A stretch of DNA of 64,000 nucleotides. It comes from Capsulimonadaceae bacterium (GTDB lineage Bacteria > Armatimonadota > Armatimonadia > Armatimonadales > Capsulimonadaceae). Numbering within the stretch: position 1 is the stretch's first letter; the number at the start of each line of letters is the position of its first letter. The translations under genes and the position numbers were made by a program. The stretch covers positions 114,109 through 178,108 of the forward strand of contig JARLGU010000006.1 of assembly GCA_031292625.1 (NCBI GenBank), given 5' to 3'. Below, piece by piece: positions 26,027 through 35,149 of the stretch. Below the pieces are notes generated by a model. It made no database searches. It was not told where the DNA came from and saw nothing but the letters and a program-made list of their open reading frames with translations.

Positions 26027-27229
26027 ATGGCCCGATACGCATCGAACTCGAATACTCTGCCAGCTTATCAACGGATTGAAAACGACCTTCGCTCCAAAAT
26101 CCGCATCGGAGATTGGACGGAGGGCGCATTGTTGCCCAGCCGCCACACACTTGCTGCTGAGTACAAAGTTGGCGTCGGTACGATTGAGAAGGCCATTTCC
26201 AAGCTCTTGGCGGACGGCACCCTTCGTGCAAGCGACAGATCCGGCACCTACGTAAACGAGATCGCGAACCGTACGAAATCTGTCGTAGCCGGGATACCGG
26301 ACGAGCCAGTGCGCAAAACCGGTGTGCTGGGGATTGCAATTGGGGTCGACCATTCGAATTTCAGCCCATCGGACAGTCTGGACATATGGTCACGGGTGAT
26401 TACGTCGAAAATTGAACAGCGATTCCGCGATAAAGTCGCCCGCGTGATCGTACGAAATGCTTACTCCGACGACCGCAAGCCGTGGTCGCTCGCGGAGACG
26501 GTCGAGCAACTTACTTTGTCTGGCGCAACGATCCTCTGCGTCGACAACCTGAACACTGGCTTTGGCATGCGCACGATTGCGGGCCTCGACGCGCTCGTGA
26601 AAGCCGAAAAGTGGCCGATCGTCTGTATTTTGCCCGTGGAACACCACGGCAACGTCCCGCAAGTCAACTGCAATCTGGCGCAGAGCGGCTTCCTCGCGGT
26701 TGAGCACTTCGTTCGCTCCGGTCAGAAGGAGATGACCCTGCTTGCTCCCTGTCCGTTCGAATGGGTGCAGGATCGGATTGCCTCGGCGCACAAAGCGGTC
26801 AGTTATTTCGAGCTGCCATCCAGCTACCTGCAGGTCGTTCTCGGCGAAACCGAACTGGCGCGGCGCGGCGCGGTGTTTTCGCAGTGGGGATACGAAAACG
26901 CCCGGCAGCTCATTCGAAGCGGGACGTTGCGCAGCGCCGTGTTCGCAATCAACGACGCGGTCGCCTACGGAGTCCTTCGCGCCGCCGAGGAAGCGTCGCT
27001 TGTTCCAGGCCACGATTTCGAACTGATTGGGGTCGACGATACGCTTCAGTCACAGGAGCGCGGACTGTCCACATTCTGTACACCTGTTGACGAGGTCGCA
27101 TTTGAAGTGGAGCACTTACTCGACCGCGTGATTGATCGATCGCACGCGGGGATGCGGGTCAATTTGCGCCCGGTCCTCATCGAACGATCGACGACCAGGA
27201 TAATAGATGCAACTCGCGCCGCCCGTTAG
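26027..27229 (+). CDS. GntR-type DNA-binding domain fused to LacI-type sugar-binding domain (2)
   Basis: 400 aa from ATG 26027; a GTG four codons earlier is possible. The winged helix at about residues 10-75 (YQRIENDLRSKIRIGDW, LLPSRHTLAAEYKVGVGTIEKAISKLLADGTL) is of GntR type; the remainder is a LacI-like effector domain (GVLGIAIGVDHSN, SGFLAVEHFVRSGQKEMTLLAP, FELIGVDDTLQSQERGLSTF). Probably a sugar-responsive repressor controlling itself and the pilin gene that starts 38 bases after its stop. It lies directly downstream of the group II intron remnant. Confidence 0.85.
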   Translation: MARYASNSNTLPAYQRIENDLRSKIRIGDWTEGALLPSRHTLAAEYKVGVGTIEKAISKLLADGTLRASDRSGTYVNEIANRTKSVVAGIPDEPVRKTGVLGIAIGVDHSNFSPSDSLDIWSRVITSKIEQRFRDKVARVIVRNAYSDDRKPWSLAETVEQLTLSGATILCVDNLNTGFGMRTIAGLDALVKAEKWPIVCILPVEHHGNVPQVNCNLAQSGFLAVEHFVRSGQKEMTLLAPCPFEWVQDRIASAHKAVSYFELPSSYLQVVLGETELARRGAVFSQWGYENARQLIRSGTLRSAVFAINDAVAYGVLRAAEEASLVPGHDFELIGVDDTLQSQERGLSTFCTPVDEVAFEVEHLLDRVIDRSHAGMRVNLRPVLIERSTTRIIDATRAAR

Positions 27230-27267
27230 TGGACAAAGATAAGCGGCAGTCAAAGGAAACAGGTTCA

Positions 27268-28203
27268 ATGATGCAGACTATGCAATCGAAGAATGGATTT
27301 ACTTTAATCGAACTGCTCGTTGTGATAGCAATCATTGCGATATTAGCCGCAATATTATTCCCTGTCTTCGCGACTGCCCGCGAGAAGGCGCGTCAATCAG
27401 CTTGCGCAAGCAACTTCAAGCAGATGGGGCTCGCGATGATACAGTACACACAGGACTACGATGAGCAGCCGCCGGATGGGGTCACGCGCACCAATTCTGC
27501 GAGCGGATGGGCGGGGCAGATCTATCCGTACCTTAAGTCGGCCAAGGTTTATGTCTGTCCGGACGATCAGACGCCAGGAGCAAGCTGTTCATACGTGTAT
27601 AACCGCAACACTCAGAACGAGACAGCGACCAATTTCACGCGCTGGGTGACGAACTGGCCAACATTCCCTCTCTCGCAATACGCTAATGTGTCAAAAACGA
27701 TCCTTCTGGCTGAAGTCACGGGAAGCGCAGGCTACGACGTATCCAGCCAAGACCCGAATAATACGAAGAGTGATTTATACCTGACGGCCCATAGTGGTGG
27801 GGGATTTACCGGCGGCTTTTCGCCAGACGGAAAAGGCGGCGCTGGAGACGATTACGATCCTGACTCGGCGAACTATTCCTCGACGGATCAACCATGCTGG
27901 GCGGAAAGCACAGGATGCGCAGCGGGTTTCACGCTCAAATATGTTACTGGGTATCCATCCGCCTCGTTAGCAGTCGCACATCAGCTCTTTACAAGCCCGA
28001 CTGGTGTCCATTCGGGCGGCGCGAACTACCTGCTGGCTGACGGGCACGTAAAATGGCTGATGGGTAGCCAGGTTTCCGCTGGCGGCAACAGCTCGAGTAC
28101 CGCGGGGGCAGGCGATTGCGGCAATGATGTTACCGGATCGATATGGGCCGCGAATACAAAATGCACAAATCCAGGCGCAGTGATCACGTGGAGCATCTAT
28201 TAA
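27268..28203 (+). CDS. H-X9-DG prepilin-like protein 2
   Basis: 311 aa from ATG 27268, preceded by AAAGGAAACAGG; an in-frame GTG touching the regulator stop is less likely. Prepilin leader MMQTMQSKNG then [21 protein letters not shown]-terminal signature [12 protein letters not shown] then HVKWLMGSQVS. YTQDYDEQPPDGV and [23 protein letters not shown] are closely matched in pilin 3, so the two are recent tandem paralogues. The N-terminal helix is encoded with ATA and TTA codons, rare elsewhere in this GC-rich region. Co-transcribed with the GntR-type regulator. Confidence 0.9.
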   Translation: MMQTMQSKNGFTLIELLVVIAIIAILAAILFPVFATAREKARQSACASNFKQMGLAMIQYTQDYDEQPPDGVTRTNSASGWAGQIYPYLKSAKVYVCPDDQTPGASCSYVYNRNTQNETATNFTRWVTNWPTFPLSQYANVSKTILLAEVTGSAGYDVSSQDPNNTKSDLYLTAHSGGGFTGGFSPDGKGGAGDDYDPDSANYSSTDQPCWAESTGCAAGFTLKYVTGYPSASLAVAHQLFTSPTGVHSGGANYLLADGHVKWLMGSQVSAGGNSSSTAGAGDCGNDVTGSIWAANTKCTNPGAVITWSIY

Positions 28204-28340
28204 GGCGCTCTTAAATGTAGCTCAACCGGCGCCGTCCGAATGCCAATCGATGGATATGATTTACACCAAGCATCTTGATGAATGCCATGTCTATTTACTG
28301 AGGTATTGCGACCAGCTAGACCATCAAAGTGACAAGGGGC

Positions 28341-28369
28341 TTGACAGAGAATAGAGCCAGTGATATACT
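28341..28369 (+). promoter_or_regulatory. Sigma-70-type promoter of LacI-type regulator/pilin 3
   Basis: TTGACA at 28341-28346, 17 bases, TATACT at 28364-28369. Transcription would begin near 28376, leaving a leader of about 73 bases. Confidence 0.82.
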
Positions 28370-28377
28370 GTGTACAG
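28368..28377 (+). promoter_or_regulatory. Candidate operator at LacI-type promoter
   Basis: CTGTGTACAG, with CTGT and ACAG arms, overlaps the -10 and the predicted start. It is similar to the CTGTAC/GTACAG arms of the GntR-type site at 25988, which may mean related or cross-acting regulators. Confidence 0.5.
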
Positions 28378-28448
28378 ACTTGCAGAATCGATTCGGCAAG
28401 TGGTTGCCAGTCTTGCGATGGCGGTATTTTAGGCAGGTTCTTGGACTA

Positions 28449-29483
28449 ATGAGAGCGTCGAGATCAACACGCATAGCGGAAGTCGCGGCGCATGCCGGCG
28501 TTTCGCCGGGCACAGCATCCGACGCGCTTAGCGGGAAGGCGGGATCGCGAATATCAGCTGAGACGCGTCTCCGGATTGAGCGGTCGGCCCGCGAACTCAA
28601 CTACCATGGCAATCGCTTAGCGCGAAGCATGCGAACCGGAAAATCGGGCATCGTCGGCCTGATGGTTTCCTCGGGGCGCAGCAATCCGTTTATGGCCGAC
28701 TTGCTCTATGCTCTGGAACAGGAACTCGCCAAGGCCGGTTACGAAGTGATCGTCGATACCGACTGGCCATTTCGACATTCGAATCGCTTCATGGCGTTTC
28801 CCGTCGAGGGCGTCTTAATGTGGGCGATGCCCAACATGACCGCAGAAGAGTTCATTGGGCCGTCGGCTCGCAATGTTCCCATCATTTACCTGGGCTATCC
28901 GAGAACCGACGCAAGTACGTACATCGCAAACGACGTTTTGGGCGGCGCCCGGGCAGCCATGGACCATTTGCTGAGCAAGGGCTATCGGCGCATTGCATAC
29001 GCTCCCACCATTGCAGACGCGGCACAGCTAAACTACGACGATAAGTACATGGCCTATTGCGAAACTTGCGAACGGCTCGGGGTTCCCGTGAATATCGTGC
29101 GCCTCGAACCTGAGGATGCCGACGTCGATGCAAGTCGCTTCGGCTTGAGAACCGCCGGATTTCGCGCTGGCGTGGAGCTGGGCAAACTGCCGCTAGCGGA
29201 ACGGCCGGATGCGATTTTCTGCTCTTCCGACGTGCTGGCATCAGGGATTATCCAGGGTCTCGTACGCAGCGGCTTGCGGGTGCCCGAGGATGTGGGCATC
29301 GTTGGCTACGACAATATCGAAGAAGCGCACTGTCTCTCGAAGACTCTGACAACAGTCTCGTACGATGTACCGGAGTTGGTCAGGCTTGGGGTCGCGGCTT
29401 TGGTGCGCCGAATTCAGGATGACGAAATCGAGCACGAACACGTTACGATCCCAACGTTCCTTGTGCCTGGTGAAACGACATGA
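28449..29483 (+). CDS. LacI-family transcriptional regulator (3)
   Basis: 344 aa from ATG 28449, chosen because the canonical LacI helix-turn-helix follows: RIAEVAAHAGVSPGTASDALSG, then ISAETRLRIERSARELNY. Typical effector-domain stretches follow (GIVGLMVSSGRSNPFMADLL, NDVLGGARAAMDHLLSKGYRRIAYA, DVGIVGYDNIEEAHCLSKTLTTVSYD). Length is normal. The first pilin codon lies 91 bases after its stop, so the two are probably one transcript. Expected to respond to an unknown carbohydrate. Confidence 0.92.
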   Translation: MRASRSTRIAEVAAHAGVSPGTASDALSGKAGSRISAETRLRIERSARELNYHGNRLARSMRTGKSGIVGLMVSSGRSNPFMADLLYALEQELAKAGYEVIVDTDWPFRHSNRFMAFPVEGVLMWAMPNMTAEEFIGPSARNVPIIYLGYPRTDASTYIANDVLGGARAAMDHLLSKGYRRIAYAPTIADAAQLNYDDKYMAYCETCERLGVPVNIVRLEPEDADVDASRFGLRTAGFRAGVELGKLPLAERPDAIFCSSDVLASGIIQGLVRSGLRVPEDVGIVGYDNIEEAHCLSKTLTTVSYDVPELVRLGVAALVRRIQDDEIEHEHVTIPTFLVPGETT

Positions 29484-29574
29484 CGGCGCTCATGGGCGAT
29501 ACGGAATGACTATCGCAATTTGACCAGTTGTTGGGGAGCATTTCATAAACGTGACACTGATAAGTGAGGGAAAA

Positions 29575-30471
29575 ATGAGATACAAACTAGGTTTCACATT
29601 AATAGAGTTACTCGTCGTGATAGCAATTATTGCGATATTGGCGGCGATTCTGTTCCCTGTATTCGCGACCGCTCGCGAAAAGGCGCGTCAATCAGCATGC
29701 ACAAGCAACTTCAAACAACTGGGGCTCGCGATGATACAGTATGCACAGGACTACGACGAGGCGCCGCCGGATGGGGGTGCGCGCACCAATTCGGTATGCG
29801 GATGGGCGGGGCAAATCTATCCGTATCTCAAGTCGACCAAGGTCTACGTGTGCCCGGACGACCAGACCCCGGGGGCGACTTGCTCGTACGCGTATAACCG
29901 CAACACTCAGAACGAGACTGGATCGATCACGATTGGCGTAACTAATTTTCCAAGCTACCCTCTCGCCCAGTATGGCAGTGTCGCTAAAACGATCCTTTTG
30001 GCCGAGATCGTAGGAAGCGCTGGATACGACATTTCGGATGCCAACCCGGCGGACTCCGCAAGCGAGTTCCATCCACATTGGAATGGGTTAGAAGGGTATT
30101 CGCCCGACGCATTGGGGGGCGCTGGAGCCGATTACGATCCGTTCATGCCGAACAACACGGCGACTAGTTGGCCATGCGGGGCCGAAAGCACGGGTTGCTC
30201 GGCGACCTTCACTCTGAAATACGCCACGGGATACCCATCGTCAATGCTGGCGATCGCGAAGCAGTTATATGCGAGCCCGACCGGAGTTCACTCGGGCGGC
30301 GCGAACTATCTGCTCGCCGATGGTCACGTTAAATGGCTGGTGGGCAGCCAGGTCTCCCCTGGCCACAACAATCCGACCGCCGGCGACTGCGGCAACCTTA
30401 ACGGACAGACGATGGCCGCCAACACGAGCTGTACGCAAGCTGGCGCCGCGATCACGTGGAGCATTTATTGA
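29575..30471 (+). CDS. H-X9-DG prepilin-like protein 3
   Basis: 298 aa from ATG 29575 with GAGGG four bases upstream. Leader MRYKLG then [21 protein letters not shown]-terminal [12 protein letters not shown] then [11 protein letters not shown]. It shares long stretches with pilin 2, including [12 protein letters not shown] and YNRNTQNET, and the same C-terminal AITWSIY ending (VITWSIY in pilin 2). Its helix codons are also AT-rich. A hairpin plus T-run repeat lies about 110 bases after the stop. Confidence 0.9.
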   Translation: MRYKLGFTLIELLVVIAIIAILAAILFPVFATAREKARQSACTSNFKQLGLAMIQYAQDYDEAPPDGGARTNSVCGWAGQIYPYLKSTKVYVCPDDQTPGATCSYAYNRNTQNETGSITIGVTNFPSYPLAQYGSVAKTILLAEIVGSAGYDISDANPADSASEFHPHWNGLEGYSPDALGGAGADYDPFMPNNTATSWPCGAESTGCSATFTLKYATGYPSSMLAIAKQLYASPTGVHSGGANYLLADGHVKWLVGSQVSPGHNNPTAGDCGNLNGQTMAANTSCTQAGAAITWSIY

Positions 30472-30579
30472 TGAGTCGACACAACTTGCGACTCGTGACT
30501 TGAACACGTAAGGAATTCCAACCGCTCTTGCGTCGCAAAGAATGTGTGTAAAAAGTCTGCGTGGTGCGCGGAGATTTCA

Positions 30580-30609
30580 AGACGGCTCGTGCCGCCGGGG
30601 CATTTTTTC
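30580..30609 (+). terminator. Terminator-like repeat, copy 2
   Basis: GACGGCTCGTGCCGCC followed by GGGGC and six T residues, about 110 bases after the pilin 3 stop. The 16-base core is identical to the copy at 17252. A CGGC-TCGT-GCCG stem and T-run fit a terminator. Confidence 0.55.
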
Positions 30610-30689
30610 TTGGTCGCTTCGCTCCAGGTTAAGCACAATCAGCTCATTGCGGCATTCCCTTTACTAAATACGCTTTGAAGGCGGATCTC

Positions 30690-33600
30690 ATGACAAACTT
30701 TTCGTTGCGAACGCGCGCTTTTTCGTGGCTACTTATAGCTCTTGCAACGGTCCTTCCGTTCTGTCCGGTCGCACGCGCGGATGACGAGGCGCCTGTTGCC
30801 CCAGTGTTCGGCGGTGTAACGAGCCTCGATGACCTCGGCTTTTACGGCATTAGCTACCGATACACCGATGGCCGGACGGGCCGGATGCCAATGGGCTGGT
30901 GCGGGCATATGGATGCGAACACCGGTATCTCGGCGATCGCAATGGGCACTCAAAATGGCAAGCGCGCCTATCTGCTGCATCCGATTTGGCATAGCGGCGC
31001 CGGCGATACCGATCAGATATACCGTCTGGCGCTGCCAAAGGCCACGTCGATTAGCCTCGCGTTTTCGATTGCGATGAAGAATGACGTGGTCGGCAAATCC
31101 GACGGAGTGACCTTCCGCGTGTTCGTGAACGGCGAGAAGCTTTTCGATGAGAACAAGGCAGACAGTGTATGGGCCGATTATAAGTTCGACTTGACCAAGT
31201 ATGCCGGGCAGACGATCACCCTGGTTTTCGAGGCTGATCCCGGACCAAACAACGATCCAAGTTTCGACTACGGTTTTTGGGGTGATCGCCGTCTGATTTG
31301 TACGGACGTTCCTGGCGGGAGTGTGCACAGAGCGTTTTCGACCAACCTGGCGGCGCTCGACGGTCACGAAGCCGGATGGGGCGGCGCATCGCCGACGCAC
31401 TTCTCGGCGCTCGCCACCGCTGGACGAATCCTGGCGAATGCGTCCTCCTCGCCCACCGATTTATTGGATGGTCTTGAATTCCGCGTGACGACAGGTAAAT
31501 CGGTTGTCAGCCTGCCGTATGCGAATGGGGCGATTCTCGACTTGGTTGCCCTGGACGGGAGTATTGTCCCGTCGAACTCGCCCAACGTTCGTTGCGCTGT
31601 GACTCAATCGACGTTGCCGTCGGGAAGTATCCGGCGGACTGCAGTCTACATGCTGGGCGATCGCACAATTACGGTCACGGCCGACATCGATCATTACGAC
31701 GGCTCCAGCGCGCGGATAGCGCTGCACTCGAGCGATCCGTACATCGCCGCGGTCCACTTCGGCCGCATCGGGCCGTCGGCCTACTATCGCCGCATCGCCG
31801 TGCCGTACTATAACGAGTCGATAGGTTATTCGTCGGATCTCGGCCTATTCTCGAACATCGTTGTCGACTACGGCGTATCGCATGCAAGCGCGCTATCGCA
31901 TGACTTCGCGGATTACAGAGCATTAACGAACGGCAATCGGATCGCAATGAACGAAGTGGCGTATTACGCGCTGTCACCCGATCCGGACGAGGTTCTGCCG
32001 ACCCCGATTGGCGATCCATCGCCGTTTCGACAGACCATGGGCGACTTGGCGGTGATCGACTACTGGGGGGGCGATGCGGTAAAGTACGCGAATCTGCTCG
32101 ACAATGCATCAACTTATGGGATCACAAAATTTCTGACGATCGTTCACGACTGGCAGCACGGCGGTTACGATCAGCAGCTCCCGACGGTTCTCCCCGCGAG
32201 CTCTTTCATTGGCGGCAATGAAGGGCTGATCACGCTGACCACTAAGGCCAAGGCGCTTGGGGAGCGGATCGCTTTGCACGAAAATTACGTCGATTTCTAC
32301 CCCAACGGACCCCTCTGGAACCCGGACGATGTGGCCGTTTCGCCCGAAGGCAAGAAGATCCCGGCGTGGTCAGAGGGGGGACGTATTTCGTACGTTCTCA
32401 GCCCGGTGCGCATTATGAAGTATGCGAGAACGATCACAGCCGAGGTCCACAATACCCTCGGGACCAATGCAAGCTATCTGGATGTTCACTCCTCGTACAA
32501 TCCGTTCAGCCATACGGATGCGCGCGCCGACCGGTCTGGCGCAGGGGAGTATTTGACGTGCTTGAATGCGACGAAGGAGCTTTGGCAGTACCTGCGCGAT
32601 GTTCACGGCGGTCCCGTCCTCGGCGAAGGATGTCAGCATTGGTTTTGGAGCGGTATGCTCGATGGCGTCGAGGCGCAGCTTGGCGTCGGTCCCTCACAGA
32701 ATGAAACCGAGGATGTCCCTTTGTTTGTCGATTTCGATCTGCTCAAGATCCACCCTCGCCAGATTAACCACGGCATGGGGTATTTGAGTCGCTGGCTCAA
32801 ACCTGAAAATGGAAATGTGCCGACGCAGGCGCGGCAAGATCACTATCGCATGCAGGAACTCGCGTTCGGCCATTCGGCGTTTGTAGACGCTTCGACGCTG
32901 AATATCCCGTTCATGTTCGAGGAGCACAATCTGGCGATCCCGGTCACGTCGCGCTACGCAACGGCTAAGGTTCGCTCGATTGCCTATGAGGTAAATGGCG
33001 AAATGCTGGATACGTCCGGTGCTATTGCAGCCGAAGGCGTTTTTGATAGGGTTCGCATTGCGTACGACAACGGCTTGACCATTTGGGCAAATACACGAGA
33101 GACGCCGTGGACGGTTACGGTCGGCAATTCGAGTTATGTGCTTCCCATGTTCGGTTGGCTTGCGAGCGGTGACGGTGTGCTTGCCTATACGGCAAGACGC
33201 GATGGTGGTGCAACTGCCTCGTTCGCCAAGACTACGGCATCGGTGTATGCGAATGCGCGCACCGAAATGGTGTGTTCCACTACTAAGTACGCGACTCCCA
33301 CGGCGATTGACGTCAAACAGATCGGGGCGCGTCAGTTTCAGGTTCGCTTCGGATTCGATGTCGCGCAGAAGATCCCGGACGGCTATCAGGTGTTCGTTCA
33401 TCTTGTCTCGGCTAAAGACTCGGCCGATGGCGGGATCGTCGCCCAGTTCCCAGCCGGCATCAATGCGCTTCCTTCGACATGGCCAGTCGGCGCTCGGATG
33501 CAGGGTGACGGAGTTTCTGTTACGCTTCCCGATACTCTGAAGGACGGAACATACGAAATCCGTGTCGGAACGTGGTCTCCTTCCGCTGGCGATCGCCTGA

Positions 33601-34019
33601 AGCTGAACGGACTCGATGACGGCGCTAGCCGGTATCGGGTCGCAAGCGTCACAGTCAGCAACGGCGGTCGTGACATTGCCGGATCGCCCATCGTTGCACC
33701 GAGCCCAGCGCCGGAATATGCGCCGAATACGCACACGGCGGACTTTGGCGTCCTCGCTACGAATGGCAGCGTCAAGATGACGAAGCTTTCGCCCGGCAAG
33801 TGGAAGCTGATTCCGCTTCCGCGCGACCACGAATTCCAGGTCGCTCTGAACGGGCGCATGATCGACCCGGCGTTTGCGCAAATCCGCGCGGCTGCTATCG
33901 ATGCCTCGGGCAAGGTCATCGAACCTGACGCTACGCTTCCCGTGCGAAACGGACGAAGCGTGCTCGATGTGCATCTGCCGGTCGGCGCAGTGGGCTATTT
34001 GCTGACGGCGGCGAAGTAA
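30690..34019 (+). CDS. Large exported glycosidase-like protein
   Basis: 1109 aa from ATG 30690, preceded by GAAGGCGG. Signal peptide FSWLLIALATVLPFCPVARA. Residues ~30-200 form a jelly-roll like carbohydrate-binding module (FRVFVNGEKLFDENKADSVW, YAGQTITLVFEADPG). The middle (~400-750) looks like a TIM barrel: FLTIVHDWQHGGYDQQLP, ERIALHENYVDFYPNGP, ASYLDVHSSYNPFSHTDAR, PVLGEGCQHWFW. This is reminiscent of GH101/GH129-like or DUF5696 proteins, but I could not assign a family. The C-terminal third is beta-rich. It follows the pilin 3 module and precedes a broken DUF4380-like gene by 13 bases. Confidence 0.68.
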   Translation: MTNFSLRTRAFSWLLIALATVLPFCPVARADDEAPVAPVFGGVTSLDDLGFYGISYRYTDGRTGRMPMGWCGHMDANTGISAIAMGTQNGKRAYLLHPIWHSGAGDTDQIYRLALPKATSISLAFSIAMKNDVVGKSDGVTFRVFVNGEKLFDENKADSVWADYKFDLTKYAGQTITLVFEADPGPNNDPSFDYGFWGDRRLICTDVPGGSVHRAFSTNLAALDGHEAGWGGASPTHFSALATAGRILANASSSPTDLLDGLEFRVTTGKSVVSLPYANGAILDLVALDGSIVPSNSPNVRCAVTQSTLPSGSIRRTAVYMLGDRTITVTADIDHYDGSSARIALHSSDPYIAAVHFGRIGPSAYYRRIAVPYYNESIGYSSDLGLFSNIVVDYGVSHASALSHDFADYRALTNGNRIAMNEVAYYALSPDPDEVLPTPIGDPSPFRQTMGDLAVIDYWGGDAVKYANLLDNASTYGITKFLTIVHDWQHGGYDQQLPTVLPASSFIGGNEGLITLTTKAKALGERIALHENYVDFYPNGPLWNPDDVAVSPEGKKIPAWSEGGRISYVLSPVRIMKYARTITAEVHNTLGTNASYLDVHSSYNPFSHTDARADRSGAGEYLTCLNATKELWQYLRDVHGGPVLGEGCQHWFWSGMLDGVEAQLGVGPSQNETEDVPLFVDFDLLKIHPRQINHGMGYLSRWLKPENGNVPTQARQDHYRMQELAFGHSAFVDASTLNIPFMFEEHNLAIPVTSRYATAKVRSIAYEVNGEMLDTSGAIAAEGVFDRVRIAYDNGLTIWANTRETPWTVTVGNSSYVLPMFGWLASGDGVLAYTARRDGGATASFAKTTASVYANARTEMVCSTTKYATPTAIDVKQIGARQFQVRFGFDVAQKIPDGYQVFVHLVSAKDSADGGIVAQFPAGINALPSTWPVGARMQGDGVSVTLPDTLKDGTYEIRVGTWSPSAGDRLKLNGLDDGASRYRVASVTVSNGGRDIAGSPIVAPSPAPEYAPNTHTADFGVLATNGSVKMTKLSPGKWKLIPLPRDHEFQVALNGRMIDPAFAQIRAAAIDASGKVIEPDATLPVRNGRSVLDVHLPVGAVGYLLTAAK

Positions 34020-34032
34020 GGAGCTTGCAGTG

Positions 34033-35013
34033 ATGGTGAAAACATGTCGAAAGAACCTGTGGGCGTTGATTGCAGCTTCCACAATGTTAACGGGAGTGCC
34101 AGTCGCAGCCTCGCCTTCGGCGACGATCGAGCGCACGCAGTGGAACGGCAAGGCGGCATTGTGCATTAGCAATGGCATCACGGAAGCAGTTGTTGTACCA
34201 GCGATTAGTCGCGTGATCCGCTTTGGCTTTGTGGGCGGTCCTAATCCGCTTTGGATTAATAATACCGGTGAATATCATAGATTAGGCGGTTGGACCAATA
34301 GGGGAGGATCACGAACCTGGCTTGGTCCCGAAGCACGCTGACATGTCATCGCTGGCTCGGACGGTCCCGACCTCACCTGGGCCGACCTCCCGGCGAAAGT
34401 TATCCAGGCTTCTCATGGGCATATAGAGCTAGAGACTCCGCGAAGCCCTCTGACCGGCATCCGTATCGTACGCGACATTTCATTCGATGAGAGCGGACGT
34501 CTGGCGATCGATCAGATGATCGACAAGCAGGGCGGTTCTGTGGTGGACGTAACGATCTGGCAGGTTACTCAAATTGCGCCGCCGGATTCGATTGAAATGG
34601 CGATCCGGCCGGACAGCCCCTATAAAGACGGCTTCCTGCGCATTTGTGGCGATACAACTCCCTACGTGGACGCAGTTTCGCCAAACTTACTGCGTATTAA
34701 GCACGCGACGGCGGGGGATTACAAGATCGGCGCAGACTCGCCCATCGCCGCATTGACCGCACTCTATGGCAAAACGCGACTGACGATTGCCGGTCCTAAG
34801 GTCGATGGAGACTATCCCGAAGGCGCGAGTTGGCACGGCTTTCCGGTCGAGATTTGGAACAGCGGCACGAAGGATGGCGATTACAACGAACTTGAACTGC
34901 TATCCCCAATACGCGTGCTGAAAAGCGGTGAGAACTACCATTACACTGTCACATGGGCATTGTCTCGCGAGCAGGAAGAGACCAGCATTTCCGCCATCAA
35001 ACTTCTCAGATGA
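34033..35013 (+). pseudogene. DUF4380-like exported protein broken by one in-frame stop
   Basis: Signal peptide MVKTCRKNLWALIAASTML...PVAASP, then ISNGITEAVVVPAISRVIRFGFVGGPNPLWIN, the start of a DUF4380-like domain. A TGA at 34339-34341 interrupts the frame after WLGPEAR. The same frame stays fully open on both sides, from 34033 to 35013 (about 326 codons), and the downstream part continues the domain (LTGIRIVRDISFDESG, WQVTQIAPPD). Family members commonly have Trp near this point, so TGG to TGA is the simplest cause. AAGGAG precedes the start. Probably co-transcribed with the large glycosidase-like gene. Confidence 0.78.
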
Positions 35014-35149
35014 GTATCGCGTAGGCTTGAAAAGTTTGATGAATTAGTATTATCTCATCATTGAAGCAACTGGTTTACATTTGTAGGTTTCAATGCACCG
35101 GAGCGTGATCGTGCATCTCGATGTCCCAGCTTGAAAAAAAGGAATGATA

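Noticed and set aside
32694..34181. 495-codon open frame on the minus strand opposite the large glycosidase-like gene
   Set aside because: Low-complexity Arg/His/Asp-rich translation, no ribosome-binding site, and the plus strand carries a signal peptide and recognisable modules.
34339..34341. TGA as a selenocysteine codon in the DUF4380-like gene
   Set aside because: No SECIS-like hairpin is evident immediately downstream and no redox motif surrounds it; a TGG to TGA nonsense change is simpler.
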